This document shows, one piece after another, positions 9,517-19,563 of a stretch of 64,000 bases of DNA; position 1 is the first letter of the stretch; each line of letters opens with the position of its first letter. A model generated the notes under the pieces. That model saw only the letters and a program-made list of their open reading frames with translations. It was not told the origin of the DNA and made no database searches. The stretch comes from Rhodanobacter sp. LX-99 (GTDB taxonomy: Bacteria > Pseudomonadota > Gammaproteobacteria > Xanthomonadales > Rhodanobacteraceae): assembly GCF_018599185.1 (NCBI RefSeq), contig NZ_JAHFVL010000001.1, positions 1,612,001 through 1,676,000 on the forward strand. Reading direction: 5' to 3'. The translations under genes and the position numbers were made by a program.

Positions 9517-11238
9517 ATGCGCAGTGACCTGATCAAGAGCGGCCCCGACCGCGCACCCGCCCGCGCCATGCTGCGCGCCACCGGCCTCGACGACGAGGCG
9601 ATCGCGCGGCCGCTGGTCGCGGTGGTGCACACCTGGTCGAACGTGAGCCCGTGCAACCTCAACCTGCGCGAGCTCGCGGTCGAGGCCGCGGCCGGCATCC
9701 GCGCCGCCGGCGGCACGCCGGTGGAGTTCAACACCATCGCGGTCACCGACGGCATCGCGATGGGCACGCCGGGCATGCGCTCGTCGCTGATCAGCCGCGA
9801 AGTGATCGCCGACTCGATCGAGCTGGCGGTGGACGGCCACTGCCTCGACGCGATGGTGGTGCTGTGCGGCTGCGACAAGACCATCCCCGCCGCCGCGATG
9901 GCGCTGGCGCGGCTGAACATTCCCGGCGTGGCGCTGTACGGCGGCACGATCGCGCACGGCACCCACGACAGCCATCCGATCACCATCCAGCAGGTGTTCG
10001 AGGCGGTCGGCGCACATGGCGCGGGCAAGATCGGCGACGAGGAACTCACCGCGGTCGAGCGCGACGCCTGCCCCGGCGCCGGCGCCTGCGGCGGCCAGTT
10101 CACCGCGAACACGATGGCGATGGTGCTGACCACGCTGGGGCTGTCGCCGCTGGGCTACAACGACATCCCCGCCACCCACCCGGCCAAGGGCGCGGCCGCG
10201 TTCCGCTGCGGCGAGCTGGTGATGGAATGCCTGCGCGCGAACCGCACGCCGCGCGAGCTGATCACGCGCAGCTCGATGCGCAATGCCGCGCGCATGGTCG
10301 CCGCCACCGCCGGCTCCACCAACGCGGTGCTGCACCTGCTGGCGATCGCGCGCGAGGCCGGCGTCGCGTGGACGCTGGAGGATTTCGAGCCGGCCTCGGC
10401 GCACACGCCGGTGATCGCCGACCTGCTGCCCGGCGGGCGCTACACCGCGGTGGAACTGTTCGGCGCCGGCGGCAGCGCGCGGGTGGCGCAGGAGCTGATC
10501 GCCGCCGGCATGCTGGAGGACACGCCCACCGTCACCGGCCGCTCGCTGTTCGCCGAAACCGCGGCGGCGCCGCATGCCGAAGCGCAGGACGTGGTGCATC
10601 CGGTGAGCGCACCGCTGAAGCCGCGCGGCGGCTACTCGATCCTGTACGGCAACCTCGCCCCGGAAGGCTGCATCCTCAAGCTCGCCGGCAAGGGCGCCAC
10701 CCACTTCGAAGGCCGCGCCCGCGTGTACGAGGGCGAGGAACAGGCCTTCGCCGCGGTGCAGGCCGGCGACATCGCCAAGGGCGACGTCATCGTGATCCGC
10801 AACGAAGGCCCGGCCGGCGGGCCCGGCATGCGCGAGATGCTCGGCGTCACCGCCGCGCTGATCGGCCGCGGCCTGGGCGACGACGTGGCGCTGATCACCG
10901 ATGGCCGCTTCAGCGGTGCCACCCACGGCTTCATGGTCGGCCACATCGCGCCGGAAGCCGCGCGCGGCGGCCCCATCGCGCTGCTGCACGAAGGCGACCG
11001 CATCGTGATCGACGCGGCGCGGCGCGAGATCGCCACCGACGCCGACCTCGCCGCACGCCGCGCCGGCTGGCAACCGCCCGCACCGAAAGTCAGCCGCGGC
11101 GCGCTGGCCAAGTACGCGCTGCTGGTCGGCTCCGCCTCCGACGGCGCCACCACGCATCCCGGCTCCAATCAGATTCATTCAGCCGTCTCCACACCCAAGC
11201 AAACCCATACCGAATCCAACCAGGGAGTCACCGCATGA
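9517..11238 (+). CDS. ilvD: Dihydroxy-acid dehydratase
   Basis: Fe-S dehydratase (573 aa) acting in the common Ile/Val pathway to give the 2-oxo acids. Cluster and Mg-binding motifs are [26 protein letters not shown] and [31 protein letters not shown] and [16 protein letters not shown] are the C-terminal signatures. The last 20 or so residues (from about NQIHSAVS) are a low-complexity extension. The ATG at 9517 follows a 174-bp gap with two inverted repeats. The stop overlaps the ilvC start by ATGA. Confidence 0.96.
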   Translation: MRSDLIKSGPDRAPARAMLRATGLDDEAIARPLVAVVHTWSNVSPCNLNLRELAVEAAAGIRAAGGTPVEFNTIAVTDGIAMGTPGMRSSLISREVIADSIELAVDGHCLDAMVVLCGCDKTIPAAAMALARLNIPGVALYGGTIAHGTHDSHPITIQQVFEAVGAHGAGKIGDEELTAVERDACPGAGACGGQFTANTMAMVLTTLGLSPLGYNDIPATHPAKGAAAFRCGELVMECLRANRTPRELITRSSMRNAARMVAATAGSTNAVLHLLAIAREAGVAWTLEDFEPASAHTPVIADLLPGGRYTAVELFGAGGSARVAQELIAAGMLEDTPTVTGRSLFAETAAAPHAEAQDVVHPVSAPLKPRGGYSILYGNLAPEGCILKLAGKGATHFEGRARVYEGEEQAFAAVQAGDIAKGDVIVIRNEGPAGGPGMREMLGVTAALIGRGLGDDVALITDGRFSGATHGFMVGHIAPEAARGGPIALLHEGDRIVIDAARREIATDADLAARRAGWQPPAPKVSRGALAKYALLVGSASDGATTHPGSNQIHSAVSTPKQTHTESNQGVTA

Positions 11239-12245
11239 GCAGCAACAACACCCTCGCCCAATCCCGCATCGCCGTGCTCGGCTACGGCAGCCAGGGCCGC
11301 GCGCACGCGCTGAACCTGCGCGACTCCGGCCTCGACGTCGTGGTCGGCCTGCGCCCGAACGGACCGACCTGGCACAAGGCCAAAGCCGACGGCTTCAAGG
11401 TGGCCGAGCCGGCCGAAGCCGTGAAAGGCGCCGACCTGGTCGCCGTGCTCACCCCCGACATGGTGCAGCCGACGCTGTACAAGGAAGCGATCGAGCCGAA
11501 CATCAAGCCGGGCGCCGCGCTGCTGTTCGCGCACGGCTTCAACGTGCACTTCAGGCAGATCGAACCGCGTGCCGACATCGACGTGATCCTGGTTGCGCCG
11601 AAGGGCCCCGGTGCGCTGGTGCGCAGCGAGTACGAGCGCGGCCGCGGCGTGCCGTGCATCTGGGCGGTGCACCAGGACGTCAGCGGCCAGGCCGAGGCGA
11701 AGACCAGGGGCTACGCCGACGGCATCGGCGGCGGCCGCGCGATGATCATCCGGACCGACTTCAAGGAAGAGACCGAGACCGACCTGTTCGGCGAGCAGGC
11801 GGTGCTGTGCGGCGGCGCCAGCGAGCTGGTGATCAAGGGTTTCGAAACCCTGGTGGAAGCCGGCTACCAGCCGGAAATCGCCTACTACGAGGTGATGCAC
11901 GAGCTGAAGTTGATCGTCGACCTGTTCTACGAGGGCGGCCTGGCCAAGATGCTGCAGTTCGTCTCCGAGACCGCGCAGTACGGCGACTACGTCAGCGGCC
12001 CGCGCATCGTCGACGCCGGCACCAAGGCGCGCATGAAGGAAGTGCTCACCGACATCCAGGACGGCACCTTCGCGCGCAACTGGATCGCCGAGTACCAGGC
12101 CGGCCTGCCGAACTACAAGCGCCTGAAGCAGGCCGATCTCGAGCATCCGATCGAGGTGGTCGGCGCGAAGCTGCGTGCGCGGATGCCGTGGCTGCAGCCG
12201 AACGCGGCGGCGGCCGCCGTCACCCCGTTGAAGAAAGCCGGCTGA
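11235..12245 (+). CDS. ilvC: Ketol-acid reductoisomerase (class I)
   Basis: NADPH-dependent enzyme (336 aa) that isomerises and reduces acetolactate or acetohydroxybutyrate. The Rossmann motif [13 protein letters not shown] is at about 16-28. [11 protein letters not shown] and the metal-binding helices with [12 protein letters not shown] and [14 protein letters not shown] identify the short class I form. Start set by ATGA overlap with ilvD. A strong hairpin follows the stop. Confidence 0.97.
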   Translation: MSSNNTLAQSRIAVLGYGSQGRAHALNLRDSGLDVVVGLRPNGPTWHKAKADGFKVAEPAEAVKGADLVAVLTPDMVQPTLYKEAIEPNIKPGAALLFAHGFNVHFRQIEPRADIDVILVAPKGPGALVRSEYERGRGVPCIWAVHQDVSGQAEAKTRGYADGIGGGRAMIIRTDFKEETETDLFGEQAVLCGGASELVIKGFETLVEAGYQPEIAYYEVMHELKLIVDLFYEGGLAKMLQFVSETAQYGDYVSGPRIVDAGTKARMKEVLTDIQDGTFARNWIAEYQAGLPNYKRLKQADLEHPIEVVGAKLRARMPWLQPNAAAAAVTPLKKAG

Positions 12246-12252
12246 CGCTCCT

Positions 12253-12283
12253 GCTCTCTGCCCTGCGATGCAGGGGAGAGAGC
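12253..12283 (+). repeat. Intercistronic hairpin between ilvC and ilvG
   Basis: GCTCTCTGCCCTGC (12253-12266) and GCAGGGGAGAGAGC (12270-12283) form a 14-bp stem with one mismatch and a 3-base loop. There is no T-run, so it is more likely an mRNA stabiliser or processing signal that lets ilvC be expressed differently from downstream genes. Confidence 0.6.
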
Positions 12284-12314
12284 ACATCACCGCAACGCGT
12301 GGGGAATCTATCTT

Positions 12315-14171
12315 GTGAATGCGCAACCACTGAAAGCCGAAACCTCAACAGACCGGCATCCGCTTGCCGGCCAGGCGATGAGCGGCGCCGAAGTGATCGT
12401 GCAGGTACTCGCCGACGAAGGGGTCGGCGTGCTGTTCGGCTATTCCGGCGGCGCGATCCTGCCGGTGTACGACGCGGTGTTCCGCCACAACGCCGAGCAC
12501 CCGCGCGCCGACGGCGGCGAAGCGATGCCGCTGGTGGTGCCGGCCAACGAGCAGGGCGCGGGCTTCATGGCCGCGGGCTACGCGCGCGCGTCCGGCAAGG
12601 TCGGCGTGGCCATCGTCACATCCGGCCCCGGCGCCACCAACATGGTGACGCCGGTGCGCGACTCGATGGCCGACTCGATCCCGCTGGTGGCGATCTGCGG
12701 CCAGGTCGGCACCGCGGCGATCGGCAGCGACGCGTTCCAGGAGGCGCCGATCAGCAACATCATGGGCGCCTGCGCCAAGCACGTGTTCCTGGTCACCGAC
12801 GCGAGCCAGTTGGAAGCCACCGTGCGCACCGCGTTCACCCTTGCCCGCAGCGGCCGGCCCGGGCCGGTGGTGGTGGACGTGCCGAAGGACGTGCAGAACG
12901 CCGCGCTGAACTGGCATGGCCGCGGCGAGCTGGCGTTGAGCGGCTACCGCACGCGGCTGCGCGCGGTGGAACAGGCGACGCTGGGCGACGCCGATTGCGA
13001 TGCGCTGTTCACCGCGCTGATGCAGGCCAGGCGGCCGTTGATCTATGCCGGCGGCGGCGTGATCGCCGCGGAGGCATCCGCGGCGTTGCGCGCGTTCGTC
13101 GATGCATTCGGCCTGCCGGTCACGACTACCCTGATGGGTCTGGGCGGCTTCGACAGCACCGACCCGCTGGCGCTGCACCTGCTCGGCATGCACGGCACCG
13201 CGTACGCGAACTACGCGGTGGAGGACTGCGACTTCGTGCTGGCGCTGGGCGCGCGCTTCGACGATCGCGTGGCCGGCGTGCCGGACAAGTTCGCGCCGCG
13301 CGCGAAGTTCATCGCGCAGATCGACATCGACCCGGCCGAGATCGGCAAGGTGAAGGGCGTCGGCTGGCATCACGTCGGCCCGCTGCAACGCGCGCTGGAA
13401 CGGCTCACCGCCTATGGCTGCGCGCACCGCTTCAAGCCGCAGCTCGCCGAGTGGCATGCGCACGTGGCGGAACTGAAGCGCGTGCACGCGATGAACTACG
13501 ACCGCGAAAGCGCGCTGATCCAGCCGTACGCGGTGCTGCAGGCGATCAACCGCCACACCCGGGGCCGCGCGATCGTCAGCACCGGCGTCGGCCAGCACCA
13601 GATGTGGGCGGCGCAGTATTTCGACTTCCGCGCGCCGCGGCACTGGCTCACCTCCGGCTCGATGGGCACGATGGGTTTCGGCCTGCCGGCGGCGATCGGC
13701 GCGCAGTTCGCGCACCGCGACAAGCTGGTGATCGACATCGACGGCGACGCCAGCATCCGCATGAACATCGGCGAGCTGGAAACGGTCACCACCTACGGCC
13801 TGCCGCTGAAGATCGTGGTGCTCAACAACGTCGGCGACGGCATGGTGCGGCAGTGGCAGAAGCTGTACTTCAAGGGCCGCTTCGCCGCGTCCGACAAGAG
13901 CCTGCACAAGAAGGATTTCGTGCGCGCCGCGCAGGCCGACGGATTCGAATGGGCGCGGCGGCTGGAACGCGTGGACGAGCTGGAAGCGACGATTGCCGAC
14001 TTCCTTGCCTTCGACGGCCCGGCCTTCCTCGAAGTGATGATCGACCCGGATGCCGGCGTGTACCCGATGGTCGGGCCTGGCGCCAGCTACGCGCAGATGA
14101 TCACCGGCGATTTCATCGCCTCGCGCGCGGCGCCGGTCGCGCACGAGGACTCGACGTCCCACATGTTCTGA
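12315..14171 (+). CDS. ilvG: Acetolactate synthase, large (catalytic) subunit
   Basis: ThDP enzyme (618 aa) that condenses pyruvate with pyruvate or 2-oxobutanoate. The catalytic glutamate lies in [16 protein letters not shown] (about residue 80), FAD/substrate segments follow, and the C-terminal ThDP/Mg motif begins GDASIRMN and continues to [14 protein letters not shown]. The GTG start at 12315 is preceded by GGGGA (12301-12305) at normal spacing; no upstream ATG fits. I chose the symbol ilvG because the following subunit is a short IlvM-like ACT protein; ilvB or ilvI are equivalent names. Confidence 0.94.
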   Translation: MNAQPLKAETSTDRHPLAGQAMSGAEVIVQVLADEGVGVLFGYSGGAILPVYDAVFRHNAEHPRADGGEAMPLVVPANEQGAGFMAAGYARASGKVGVAIVTSGPGATNMVTPVRDSMADSIPLVAICGQVGTAAIGSDAFQEAPISNIMGACAKHVFLVTDASQLEATVRTAFTLARSGRPGPVVVDVPKDVQNAALNWHGRGELALSGYRTRLRAVEQATLGDADCDALFTALMQARRPLIYAGGGVIAAEASAALRAFVDAFGLPVTTTLMGLGGFDSTDPLALHLLGMHGTAYANYAVEDCDFVLALGARFDDRVAGVPDKFAPRAKFIAQIDIDPAEIGKVKGVGWHHVGPLQRALERLTAYGCAHRFKPQLAEWHAHVAELKRVHAMNYDRESALIQPYAVLQAINRHTRGRAIVSTGVGQHQMWAAQYFDFRAPRHWLTSGSMGTMGFGLPAAIGAQFAHRDKLVIDIDGDASIRMNIGELETVTTYGLPLKIVVLNNVGDGMVRQWQKLYFKGRFAASDKSLHKKDFVRAAQADGFEWARRLERVDELEATIADFLAFDGPAFLEVMIDPDAGVYPMVGPGASYAQMITGDFIASRAAPVAHEDSTSHMF

Positions 14172-14179
14172 GCGTTTGA

Positions 14180-14303
14180 CCTTCCCTTCTCCCTTTGGGA
14201 GAAGGTGGCCCGAAGGGTCGGGTGAGGGTACGGGCGAGCCTCAGCGCCTCGCTCCGTCCGAACCCTCACCCGCCTGTCGGCACCCTCTCCCGAAGGGAGA
14301 GGG
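14180..14303. repeat. Foldback (MITE-like) inverted-repeat element between ilvG and ilvM
   Basis: About 125 bp made of nested inverted repeats: hairpin CTTCTCCC-TTT-GGGAGAAG (14186-14204), inner arms CGGGTGAGGGT (14219-14229) and ACCCTCACCCG (14262-14272), and hairpin CCCTCTCCC-GAA-GGGAGAGGG (14283-14303). The left and right hairpins are also imperfect reverse complements of each other, so the whole element folds back. No open frame is shared with neighbours. Similar CTCCC-GAA-GGGAG elements are, from memory, frequent in Xanthomonadales genomes. The right end lies 22 bases before the ilvM start. Confidence 0.75.
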
Positions 14304-14325
14304 ACTCATCTCTGGAGCACCCGCC

Positions 14326-14574
14326 ATGAACCACACCTTGTCCATCCTGTTGCAGAACGAAGCCGGCGCGCTGGTGCGCGTGGCCGGGCTGTTCGCCGCG
14401 CGCGGCTACAACATCGACACGCTGACCGTCGCCGCCACGCATGACCCGGCGGTGTCGCGCTTGACCCTGAGCCTGCAATGCGACGACGCCGCACTCGGCC
14501 AGATCCTGCAGCAGACGCGCAAGCTGGTCGACGTGCTGCAGGTGGCACATCCGGCGACGGCTCTCGCTGCATGA
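14326..14574 (+). CDS. ilvM: Acetolactate synthase, small (regulatory) subunit, IlvM-type
   Basis: An 82-residue single ACT-domain protein beginning [23 protein letters not shown], with [10 protein letters not shown] in the middle, as expected for the regulatory subunit of acetohydroxyacid synthase. It is as short as enterobacterial IlvM and lacks the longer C-terminal domain of IlvH/IlvN. It would bind and activate the preceding large subunit and may set its valine sensitivity. The ATG at 14326 has CTGGAG nine bases upstream. The stop overlaps the ilvA start by ATGA. Confidence 0.93.
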   Translation: MNHTLSILLQNEAGALVRVAGLFAARGYNIDTLTVAATHDPAVSRLTLSLQCDDAALGQILQQTRKLVDVLQVAHPATALAA

Positions 14575-16136
14575 ATGCCGTTGCGCCGCAGCTCACCGAC
14601 GGCGATGCGGCAGCGAGCGGCGACCTGCTGGCACGGATCCGCGCCGCGCGCGTCTACGAGGTGGCGCATGCATCGGCACTGGAAGCGGCGCCGCTGCTCG
14701 GTGCGCGGCTGGGCCAGAGCGTGCTGCTCAAGCGCGAGGACCAGCAACCGGTGTTCTCGTTCAAGCTGCGCGGCGCGTACAACCGCATGGTGCAACTGGA
14801 TGCAGCGCAACGCGCACGCGGCGTGGTCGCCGCCTCCGCCGGCAACCATGCGCAAGGCGTGGCGCTGGCCGCGGCGAAGCTGGGCATCCGCGCCACCATC
14901 GTGATGCCGGTGACCGCGCCGCAGCTGAAGGTGGACGCGGTGCGCCGCTTCGGCGGCGCGCTGGTGGACGTCGTGCTGGCCGGCGATTCCTACAGCGACG
15001 CGCAGGCCGCGGCTGCGCAGTTGCAGGCCGAGCGTGGCGCGGTGTTCGTGCACCCGTTCGACGACCCGGCGGTGATCGCCGGCCAGGGCACGATCGCGCT
15101 GGAGATCCTGCGCCAGCACCCCGGCCCTCTGCAGGCGTTGTTCGTGCCGGTCGGCGGCGGCGGCCTGCTCGCCGGCGTGGCCGCGTGCATCAAGGCGCTG
15201 CGGCCCGAAGTGAAGGTGATCGGCGTGCAGGCGGCGGATTCGGACGCGATGGCGCGCTCGCTGGAAGCCGGCGAGCGCGTGGTGCTGGACGAGGTCGGCC
15301 TGTTCGCCGACGGCACCGCGGTGAAGCAGGTCGGCGCGCTCACTTTCGCGTTGTGCCGGCAGCACGTGGACGCGATGCTGCGGGTGGACACCGACGCGAT
15401 CTGCGCCGCGATCCGCGACATCTACCGGGACACCCGCAGCGTGCCGGAACCGTCCGGCGCACTGGCGCTGGCCGGACTGAAGCAGTACGTCGCCGCACAC
15501 GGCGCCGGCGACGGCGCGCTGGTCGCGATCGTCTCCGGCGCGAACATGAATTTCGACCGCCTGCGCTTCGTCGCCGAACGCGCCGAGGTCGGCGAGCAGC
15601 GCGAGGCGGTGTTCGCGGTGACCATCCCGGAGGAGCGCGGCAGCTTCCGCCGCTTCTGCTCCGCACTGGGCCGGCACGCCATCACCGAGTTCAACTACCG
15701 CATCGGCGATGCGCGCTCCGCGCACCTCTTCGTGGGCGTGCAGATCGCCAGCCGCGACGAGCGCGAAGCGCTGATCGCCGCGTTCCGCGCACAGCGGTTC
15801 GACGTGCTCGACCTCACCGACGACGAGCTGGCCAAACTGCACCTGCGCCACATGATCGGCGGCCGCTCGCCGCTGGCGCAGGACGAGCTGCTGTACCGCT
15901 TCGAATTTCCCGAACGCCCCGGCGCGCTGACCCGCTTCCTCGGCCAGCTGCATCCGGACTGGAACGTCAGCCTGTTCCATTACCGCAACCATGGCGCCGA
16001 CCACGGCCGCATCCTGGTCGGCATCCAGGTGCCGGCGGCCGAACAGCCGCTGTTCCGGCGCTTCCTCGCCACGCTGGGCTACCCGTGGGTTGACGAGAGC
16101 GCACACCCGGCCTACCGACTGCTGCTGCGCAGCTGA
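14571..16136 (+). CDS. ilvA: Threonine ammonia-lyase (biosynthetic threonine deaminase)
   Basis: PLP enzyme (521 aa) that converts threonine to 2-oxobutanoate, the entry to isoleucine. The PLP lysine is in [15 protein letters not shown] (about K65), the phosphate loop is [11 protein letters not shown], and [10 protein letters not shown] binds substrate. The C-terminal 190 residues contain two ACT-like regulatory repeats (starting near [17 protein letters not shown] and [17 protein letters not shown]), the hallmark of the allosteric isoleucine-inhibited form rather than short catabolic TdcB. Start from the ATGA overlap with ilvM; a second ATG at 14575 is out of frame. It is the final gene of the superoperon. 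Confidence 0.96.
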   Translation: MNAVAPQLTDGDAAASGDLLARIRAARVYEVAHASALEAAPLLGARLGQSVLLKREDQQPVFSFKLRGAYNRMVQLDAAQRARGVVAASAGNHAQGVALAAAKLGIRATIVMPVTAPQLKVDAVRRFGGALVDVVLAGDSYSDAQAAAAQLQAERGAVFVHPFDDPAVIAGQGTIALEILRQHPGPLQALFVPVGGGGLLAGVAACIKALRPEVKVIGVQAADSDAMARSLEAGERVVLDEVGLFADGTAVKQVGALTFALCRQHVDAMLRVDTDAICAAIRDIYRDTRSVPEPSGALALAGLKQYVAAHGAGDGALVAIVSGANMNFDRLRFVAERAEVGEQREAVFAVTIPEERGSFRRFCSALGRHAITEFNYRIGDARSAHLFVGVQIASRDEREALIAAFRAQRFDVLDLTDDELAKLHLRHMIGGRSPLAQDELLYRFEFPERPGALTRFLGQLHPDWNVSLFHYRNHGADHGRILVGIQVPAAEQPLFRRFLATLGYPWVDESAHPAYRLLLRS

Positions 16137-16140
16137 CGGC

Positions 16141-17265
16141 TCAGAACAGGTCGATGCTTCCCGCCGCCATCCCGCGTCCCAGCAGACCGCACGCACTCAG
16201 GTTCTCGTAGCCGTAGGTGCCGTTGCGGCCATGCTGCTTCGCGAAGTAGAGCGCCTTGTCGGCACGGTCCAGCGCACTCGCCGGGTAATCGTGGCGGCCG
16301 ACGCCGGCATAGCCAATGCTGACGGTGACGCTGCCCACCTGCGGAAACACGTGCTCGGCGATGCGCCGGCGAAAACGCTCCAGCGCGGCGTGCACGGTGG
16401 CCTGCCCGGTTGCGCCGAACAGGATCACGAACTCCTCGCCGCCGAAGCGGAACAGCACGTCGCCGCGGCGGAAACAGGCGCGCATCTGCTGGGCCAGCAG
16501 CAGGATCACCTCGTCGCCATAGATATGGCCGTAATTGTCGTTGATGCGCTTGAAGTGGTCGATGTCGAGGATTGCCAGCCACACCTGCGGCGGCTCATCG
16601 GCAGGTCCGCCGGCCAAGGCAGCATTGCGCAGTGCCTGTTCGCGCTGGTGCAACAACCGTTGCAGCTGGCGCTCTAGGCTGCGCCGGTTGTACAGGCCGG
16701 TCAGCTTGTCGCGCTCGCTTTCATGGAGCAGGCCGGTGTAGTTGGCATAGATGCGGGCGAACCCGTCGGCGAGCGGCCGACTGGCGGCTGGCGGCATGTC
16801 GCTGTCCAGCTGCAGCGCACCGATCGCGCGGCCGTCGCGCAGGATCGGCACGACCAGCCGGTACACGCTTTGCACCCTTTCCGTCTGCACTTCCAGCCGG
16901 TGCATGCAGCGATGCAGCAGCTTCAGCGCCGGATCGACCCGATCCGGATCGTCCGCCTGCAGCTGATAGGCGCCCTGCGCGTCCGGCATGCAGCGCACGA
17001 TGCTTTCCACGTACGCGCCGTCGAGCGCCCGCTTGGCCAGGACCACCCGGTGCGCCGAAGTCAGTTCGGCCAGCGAAAGCACCAGGCTGTGGTCGAGCGC
17101 GGCGATGTCGCGGTGGTGGGTGAACGAGGCCACCGAATCGAGCAGGCGCGAATGCACGAACGATTCCGCCACCGCCGGCGTGGACATGGCGGCAGCGCCG
17201 TCGTCGGCAGCGGTCGCATCGCGCGACAGAACGGAGTCCTTTTCGGTGGTTTCGTATCCGGCCAT
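16141..17265 (-). CDS. GAF-GGDEF diguanylate cyclase
   Basis: A soluble protein of about 374 aa with a GAF-like sensor region (about residues 40-180) and a C-terminal GGDEF domain. The active-site motif GGEEF is at about 275-279, the metal aspartate in LDIDHFKRINDNYGH upstream, and an inhibitory I-site RRGD lies five residues before GGEEF, so a working cyclase with product inhibition is predicted. It would make cyclic di-GMP from GTP. No membrane segment is visible. The ATG at 17265 has GGAA at suitable spacing; a GTG at 17280 is the alternative. It converges on ilvA with only four bases between the stops and no terminator. Confidence 0.9.
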   Translation of the reverse strand: MAGYETTEKDSVLSRDATAADDGAAAMSTPAVAESFVHSRLLDSVASFTHHRDIAALDHSLVLSLAELTSAHRVVLAKRALDGAYVESIVRCMPDAQGAYQLQADDPDRVDPALKLLHRCMHRLEVQTERVQSVYRLVVPILRDGRAIGALQLDSDMPPAASRPLADGFARIYANYTGLLHESERDKLTGLYNRRSLERQLQRLLHQREQALRNAALAGGPADEPPQVWLAILDIDHFKRINDNYGHIYGDEVILLLAQQMRACFRRGDVLFRFGGEEFVILFGATGQATVHAALERFRRRIAEHVFPQVGSVTVSIGYAGVGRHDYPASALDRADKALYFAKQHGRNGTYGYENLSACGLLGRGMAAGSIDLF

Positions 17266-17427
17266 CAACGTTCCAGACACCGGCGGCCCCGGGCTTCGTA
17301 CGGCGCATGCTTGGCGTTACCCCGAATGGTTCGCCCATAGGCCATATCGGCTGCCGGGCGGCGGACTTTAGCCGGCCAGTGATCCACCGCGCGGTTCGAA
17401 GCGGCATGGCGCGCTAGACTTCCGCGT

Positions 17428-18456
17428 ATGGCTCCCCCATCCCGCAAGAAGCACCCGCGGCGCAGCGCCGCGCCTGCGTCCGCCGCCCGGCCACGGCCCG
17501 GCCCGGCGAAAGCCGCCGCCAAACCGGTGCGCCCGGCCGACAGCTCGACCCGCGCCATGCGGGTACTGGACTGGCTGCTGCAGAAACTGCCGACGCGTCA
17601 TCGCGAGAAAGCCCGGGACTACCTGGTGCTGACCCGGATGGATCGCCCGATCGGCGCGTTGCTGCTGCTGTGGCCGACCTGGTGGGCGCTGTGGCTGGCG
17701 GCCGGCGACTTCCCGCCGTGGAAGCTGCTGCTCGTCTTCACCCTCGGCGTGTTCGCGATGCGCGCGGCCGGCTGCGCCATCAACGACTACGCCGACCGCA
17801 AGCTCGATCCGCTGGTGGCGCGCACCGCCGGCCGGCCGATCGCTTCCGGGCGGGTGACGCCGCGCGAGGCGCTGCTCGTGTTCGCCGCGCTGCTGGCGTT
17901 CGCGTTCGTGCTGGTGCTGTTCACCAACAGGCTGACCATCCAGCTGTCGTTCGCCGGCGCCGCGCTGGCGGCGATCTATCCGTTCACCAAGCGCTGGACC
18001 TACCTGCCGCAAGTGGTGCTGGGCGCCGCGTTCGGCTGGTCGATCCCGATGGCGTTCGCGGCGGTGGCCGGCACGGTGCCGCCGGTGGGCTGGCTGCTGT
18101 TCATCGGCAACATCCTGTGGTCGGTGATCTACGACACCGAGTACGCGATGGTCGACCGCGACGACGACCTCAAGGCCGGCGCGAAGTCCACCGCGATCCT
18201 GTTCGGCGACGCCGACGTGCCGATCCTCGGCATGCTGATGGGCACCTTCCTGCTGGCCATGCTGTTCGTCGGCCAGCGCGCCGGGCTCGGCTGGCCGTAC
18301 TGGCTGGCCCTGCTGACCGCCGCCGGCCTGTTCGGCTACCAGCTGTGGCTGATCCGCGACCGCCTCCGCGACGCCTGCCTCGCCGCGTTCCGCCACAACA
18401 ACTGGCTGGGCCTGGCGGTGTGGATCGGCATCGTGCTGGCGCTGGCGCTGCGCTAG
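17428..18456 (+). CDS. ubiA: 4-hydroxybenzoate polyprenyltransferase
   Basis: Inner-membrane prenyltransferase of ubiquinone synthesis that attaches the polyprenyl chain to 4-hydroxybenzoate. DRPIGALLLLWPTWWALW is the first membrane helix region; the two Asp-rich Mg/diphosphate motifs are NDYADRKLD and YDTEYAMVDRDDD. The predicted protein is 342 aa, longer than usual because of a Lys/Arg/Pro/Ala-rich N-terminus of about 40 residues. An internal ATG at 17557 (MRVLDWLL) would give a normal-length protein, and no clear ribosome site precedes either start, so the true start is uncertain. Confidence 0.93.
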   Translation: MAPPSRKKHPRRSAAPASAARPRPGPAKAAAKPVRPADSSTRAMRVLDWLLQKLPTRHREKARDYLVLTRMDRPIGALLLLWPTWWALWLAAGDFPPWKLLLVFTLGVFAMRAAGCAINDYADRKLDPLVARTAGRPIASGRVTPREALLVFAALLAFAFVLVLFTNRLTIQLSFAGAALAAIYPFTKRWTYLPQVVLGAAFGWSIPMAFAAVAGTVPPVGWLLFIGNILWSVIYDTEYAMVDRDDDLKAGAKSTAILFGDADVPILGMLMGTFLLAMLFVGQRAGLGWPYWLALLTAAGLFGYQLWLIRDRLRDACLAAFRHNNWLGLAVWIGIVLALALR

Positions 18457-18473
18457 CAACGCACCGGGTACCG

Positions 18474-19187
18474 TCACCCGCGCGGCGACGGCGCGCGCGC
18501 CAGCGCCCACACGTCCACCCGCTGCACACCGGCGCGGCGCAGCACGCGGGCGCATTCGGCCAGGGTGGCGCCGGTGGTCATCACGTCGTCGAGGATCGCC
18601 ACGTGCGCGGGCAGCGCAACGCCTTCGCGCACGGCGAACGCACCGTGCACGTTGCGGCGGCGGGCGATCGCGTCGAGTTCGGTCTGCGCCGCGGTGGAGC
18701 GCCGGCGCAGCAGCGCGTCGTGGCACAGCGGCACGCCGGCCGCGCGCGCCAGCGGGCGGGCCAGCTCCAGTGCCTGGTTGTAGCCGCGCCGGCGCAGCCG
18801 GCTGCGATGCAGCGGCACGCTCAGCAGCAGCTGCGGCAACCGGATCGGGCACGGTTCGCGCTGCCACAGCATCGACAGCACGCGGCCGGCGGCGAGGTCG
18901 GCGCCGAACTTGTAGCGCGACTCCAGCCGATCCAGCGGCCAGCCGTAGCGGAATGGCGCCCATGCCGCATCCCACGGCGGCAGGCGGCGCTGGCACTCGC
19001 CGCACAGTGCCGCCGGCGTGGCCAGCGGCAGCGCGCAGCGCGCGCAGCAACTGCGGTTGCGCGGCAGCTCGGCCGCGCAGCTGGCGCACAGGTCGACGCC
19101 GTCGGCGCCGGGCGCACCGCACAGCAGACAGCGCAAGGGCAGCACGAAACGCCGCAGCCGCCGCCATGGAGTGAGCAGTGCGTCCAT
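18474..19187 (-). CDS. comF: ComF-family phosphoribosyltransferase-like protein
   Basis: A 237-residue double zinc-ribbon plus phosphoribosyltransferase-fold protein. Cysteine pairs at about C20/C23, C34/C37, C48/C51 and C62/C65 form the zinc ribbons; the PRPP-type loop AILDDVMTTGAT lies near residues 198-209, and RGYNQALELAR is a family signature. ComF proteins are linked to natural transformation (ssDNA handling with PriA/DprA) and dprA is also encoded in this window. It converges on ubiA. Confidence 0.92.
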   Translation of the reverse strand: MDALLTPWRRLRRFVLPLRCLLCGAPGADGVDLCASCAAELPRNRSCCARCALPLATPAALCGECQRRLPPWDAAWAPFRYGWPLDRLESRYKFGADLAAGRVLSMLWQREPCPIRLPQLLLSVPLHRSRLRRRGYNQALELARPLARAAGVPLCHDALLRRRSTAAQTELDAIARRRNVHGAFAVREGVALPAHVAILDDVMTTGATLAECARVLRRAGVQRVDVWALARAPSPRG

Positions 19188-19200
19188 GCGGATGCCCTGC

Positions 19201-19407
19201 TCAGCGGGCCGGCTTGTACAACGCCGCGTCGAGGATCGACCACAAGTGAACCAGCCAACCGAGCCACACGATCCACAACACGGCCGCCAGCACGAACATG
19301 ACGATCGCCTTCAGCAATCGTCCCTGCACCAGCTGGCCCAGCCCGGGGATGAAGAAACTGCAGATCGCCGCGAGCACGTTGCCGGTACTGCCTTGCCCTT
19401 CGCTCAT
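19201..19407 (-). CDS. Small membrane protein, TM2-like
   Basis: A 68-residue protein with two hydrophobic segments: one at about 10-28 including FFIPGLGQLVQGR, and a longer one at about 33-58 rich in Val, Leu and Trp. The PGLGQ motif followed by a turn resembles small TM2/DUF membrane proteins, but I do not recognise a specific family or function. It lies upstream of comF on the same strand and divergently from bioB. Confidence 0.7.
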   Translation of the reverse strand: MSEGQGSTGNVLAAICSFFIPGLGQLVQGRLLKAIVMFVLAAVLWIVWLGWLVHLWSILDAALYKPAR

Positions 19408-19478
19408 CCCGCTGCGCTCCCCGATCAGGTGATCCCACTGAGCTGGCGATGGTAGCGGCAGAAATGCATCCGCGTCGC

Positions 19479-19508
19479 GTCAACCATTCGTGCAAGTATC
19501 GAGTTGAC
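19479..19508 (+). promoter_or_regulatory. Candidate BirA operator of the biotin operon
   Basis: GTCAACC (19479-19485) and AGTTGAC (19502-19508) are near-palindromic half-sites separated by 16 bases, the geometry I know for the gammaproteobacterial BirA operator GTAAACC-N16-GGTTTAC. Three of 14 positions differ. The right half overlaps the -35 TTGACA of the presumed bioB promoter, fitting repression by biotinoyl-AMP-loaded BirA. birA itself is not in this window. Confidence 0.6.
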
Positions 19509-19532
19509 ACGTTCCGGAGCGGCTTCCACACT
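19504..19532 (+). promoter_or_regulatory. Promoter of the biotin operon
   Basis: A perfect -35 TTGACA (19504-19509) and, after 17 bases, CACACT (19527-19532) as a weak -10 (3 of 6). It lies 32 bases upstream of the bioB ATG, with AGGGAG (about 19548-19553) as ribosome site. Confidence 0.65.
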
Positions 19533-19563
19533 CTCGCGATTCTCGTCAGGGAGTTGCCGTTCC

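Noticed and set aside
9333..9527. Short open frames over the leuB-ilvD gap as a possible second leader peptide
   Set aside because: They have no run of Leu, Ile or Val codons and no ribosome site; the DNA is explained by inverted repeats.
12315..14171. Acetolactate synthase possibly inactive because the cofactor region reads [14 protein letters not shown] instead of the commoner NNRxLGMVRQWQ
   Set aside because: The catalytic Glu, the GDxS...N metal motif and full length are intact and a regulatory subunit gene follows, so a functional enzyme is the better reading.
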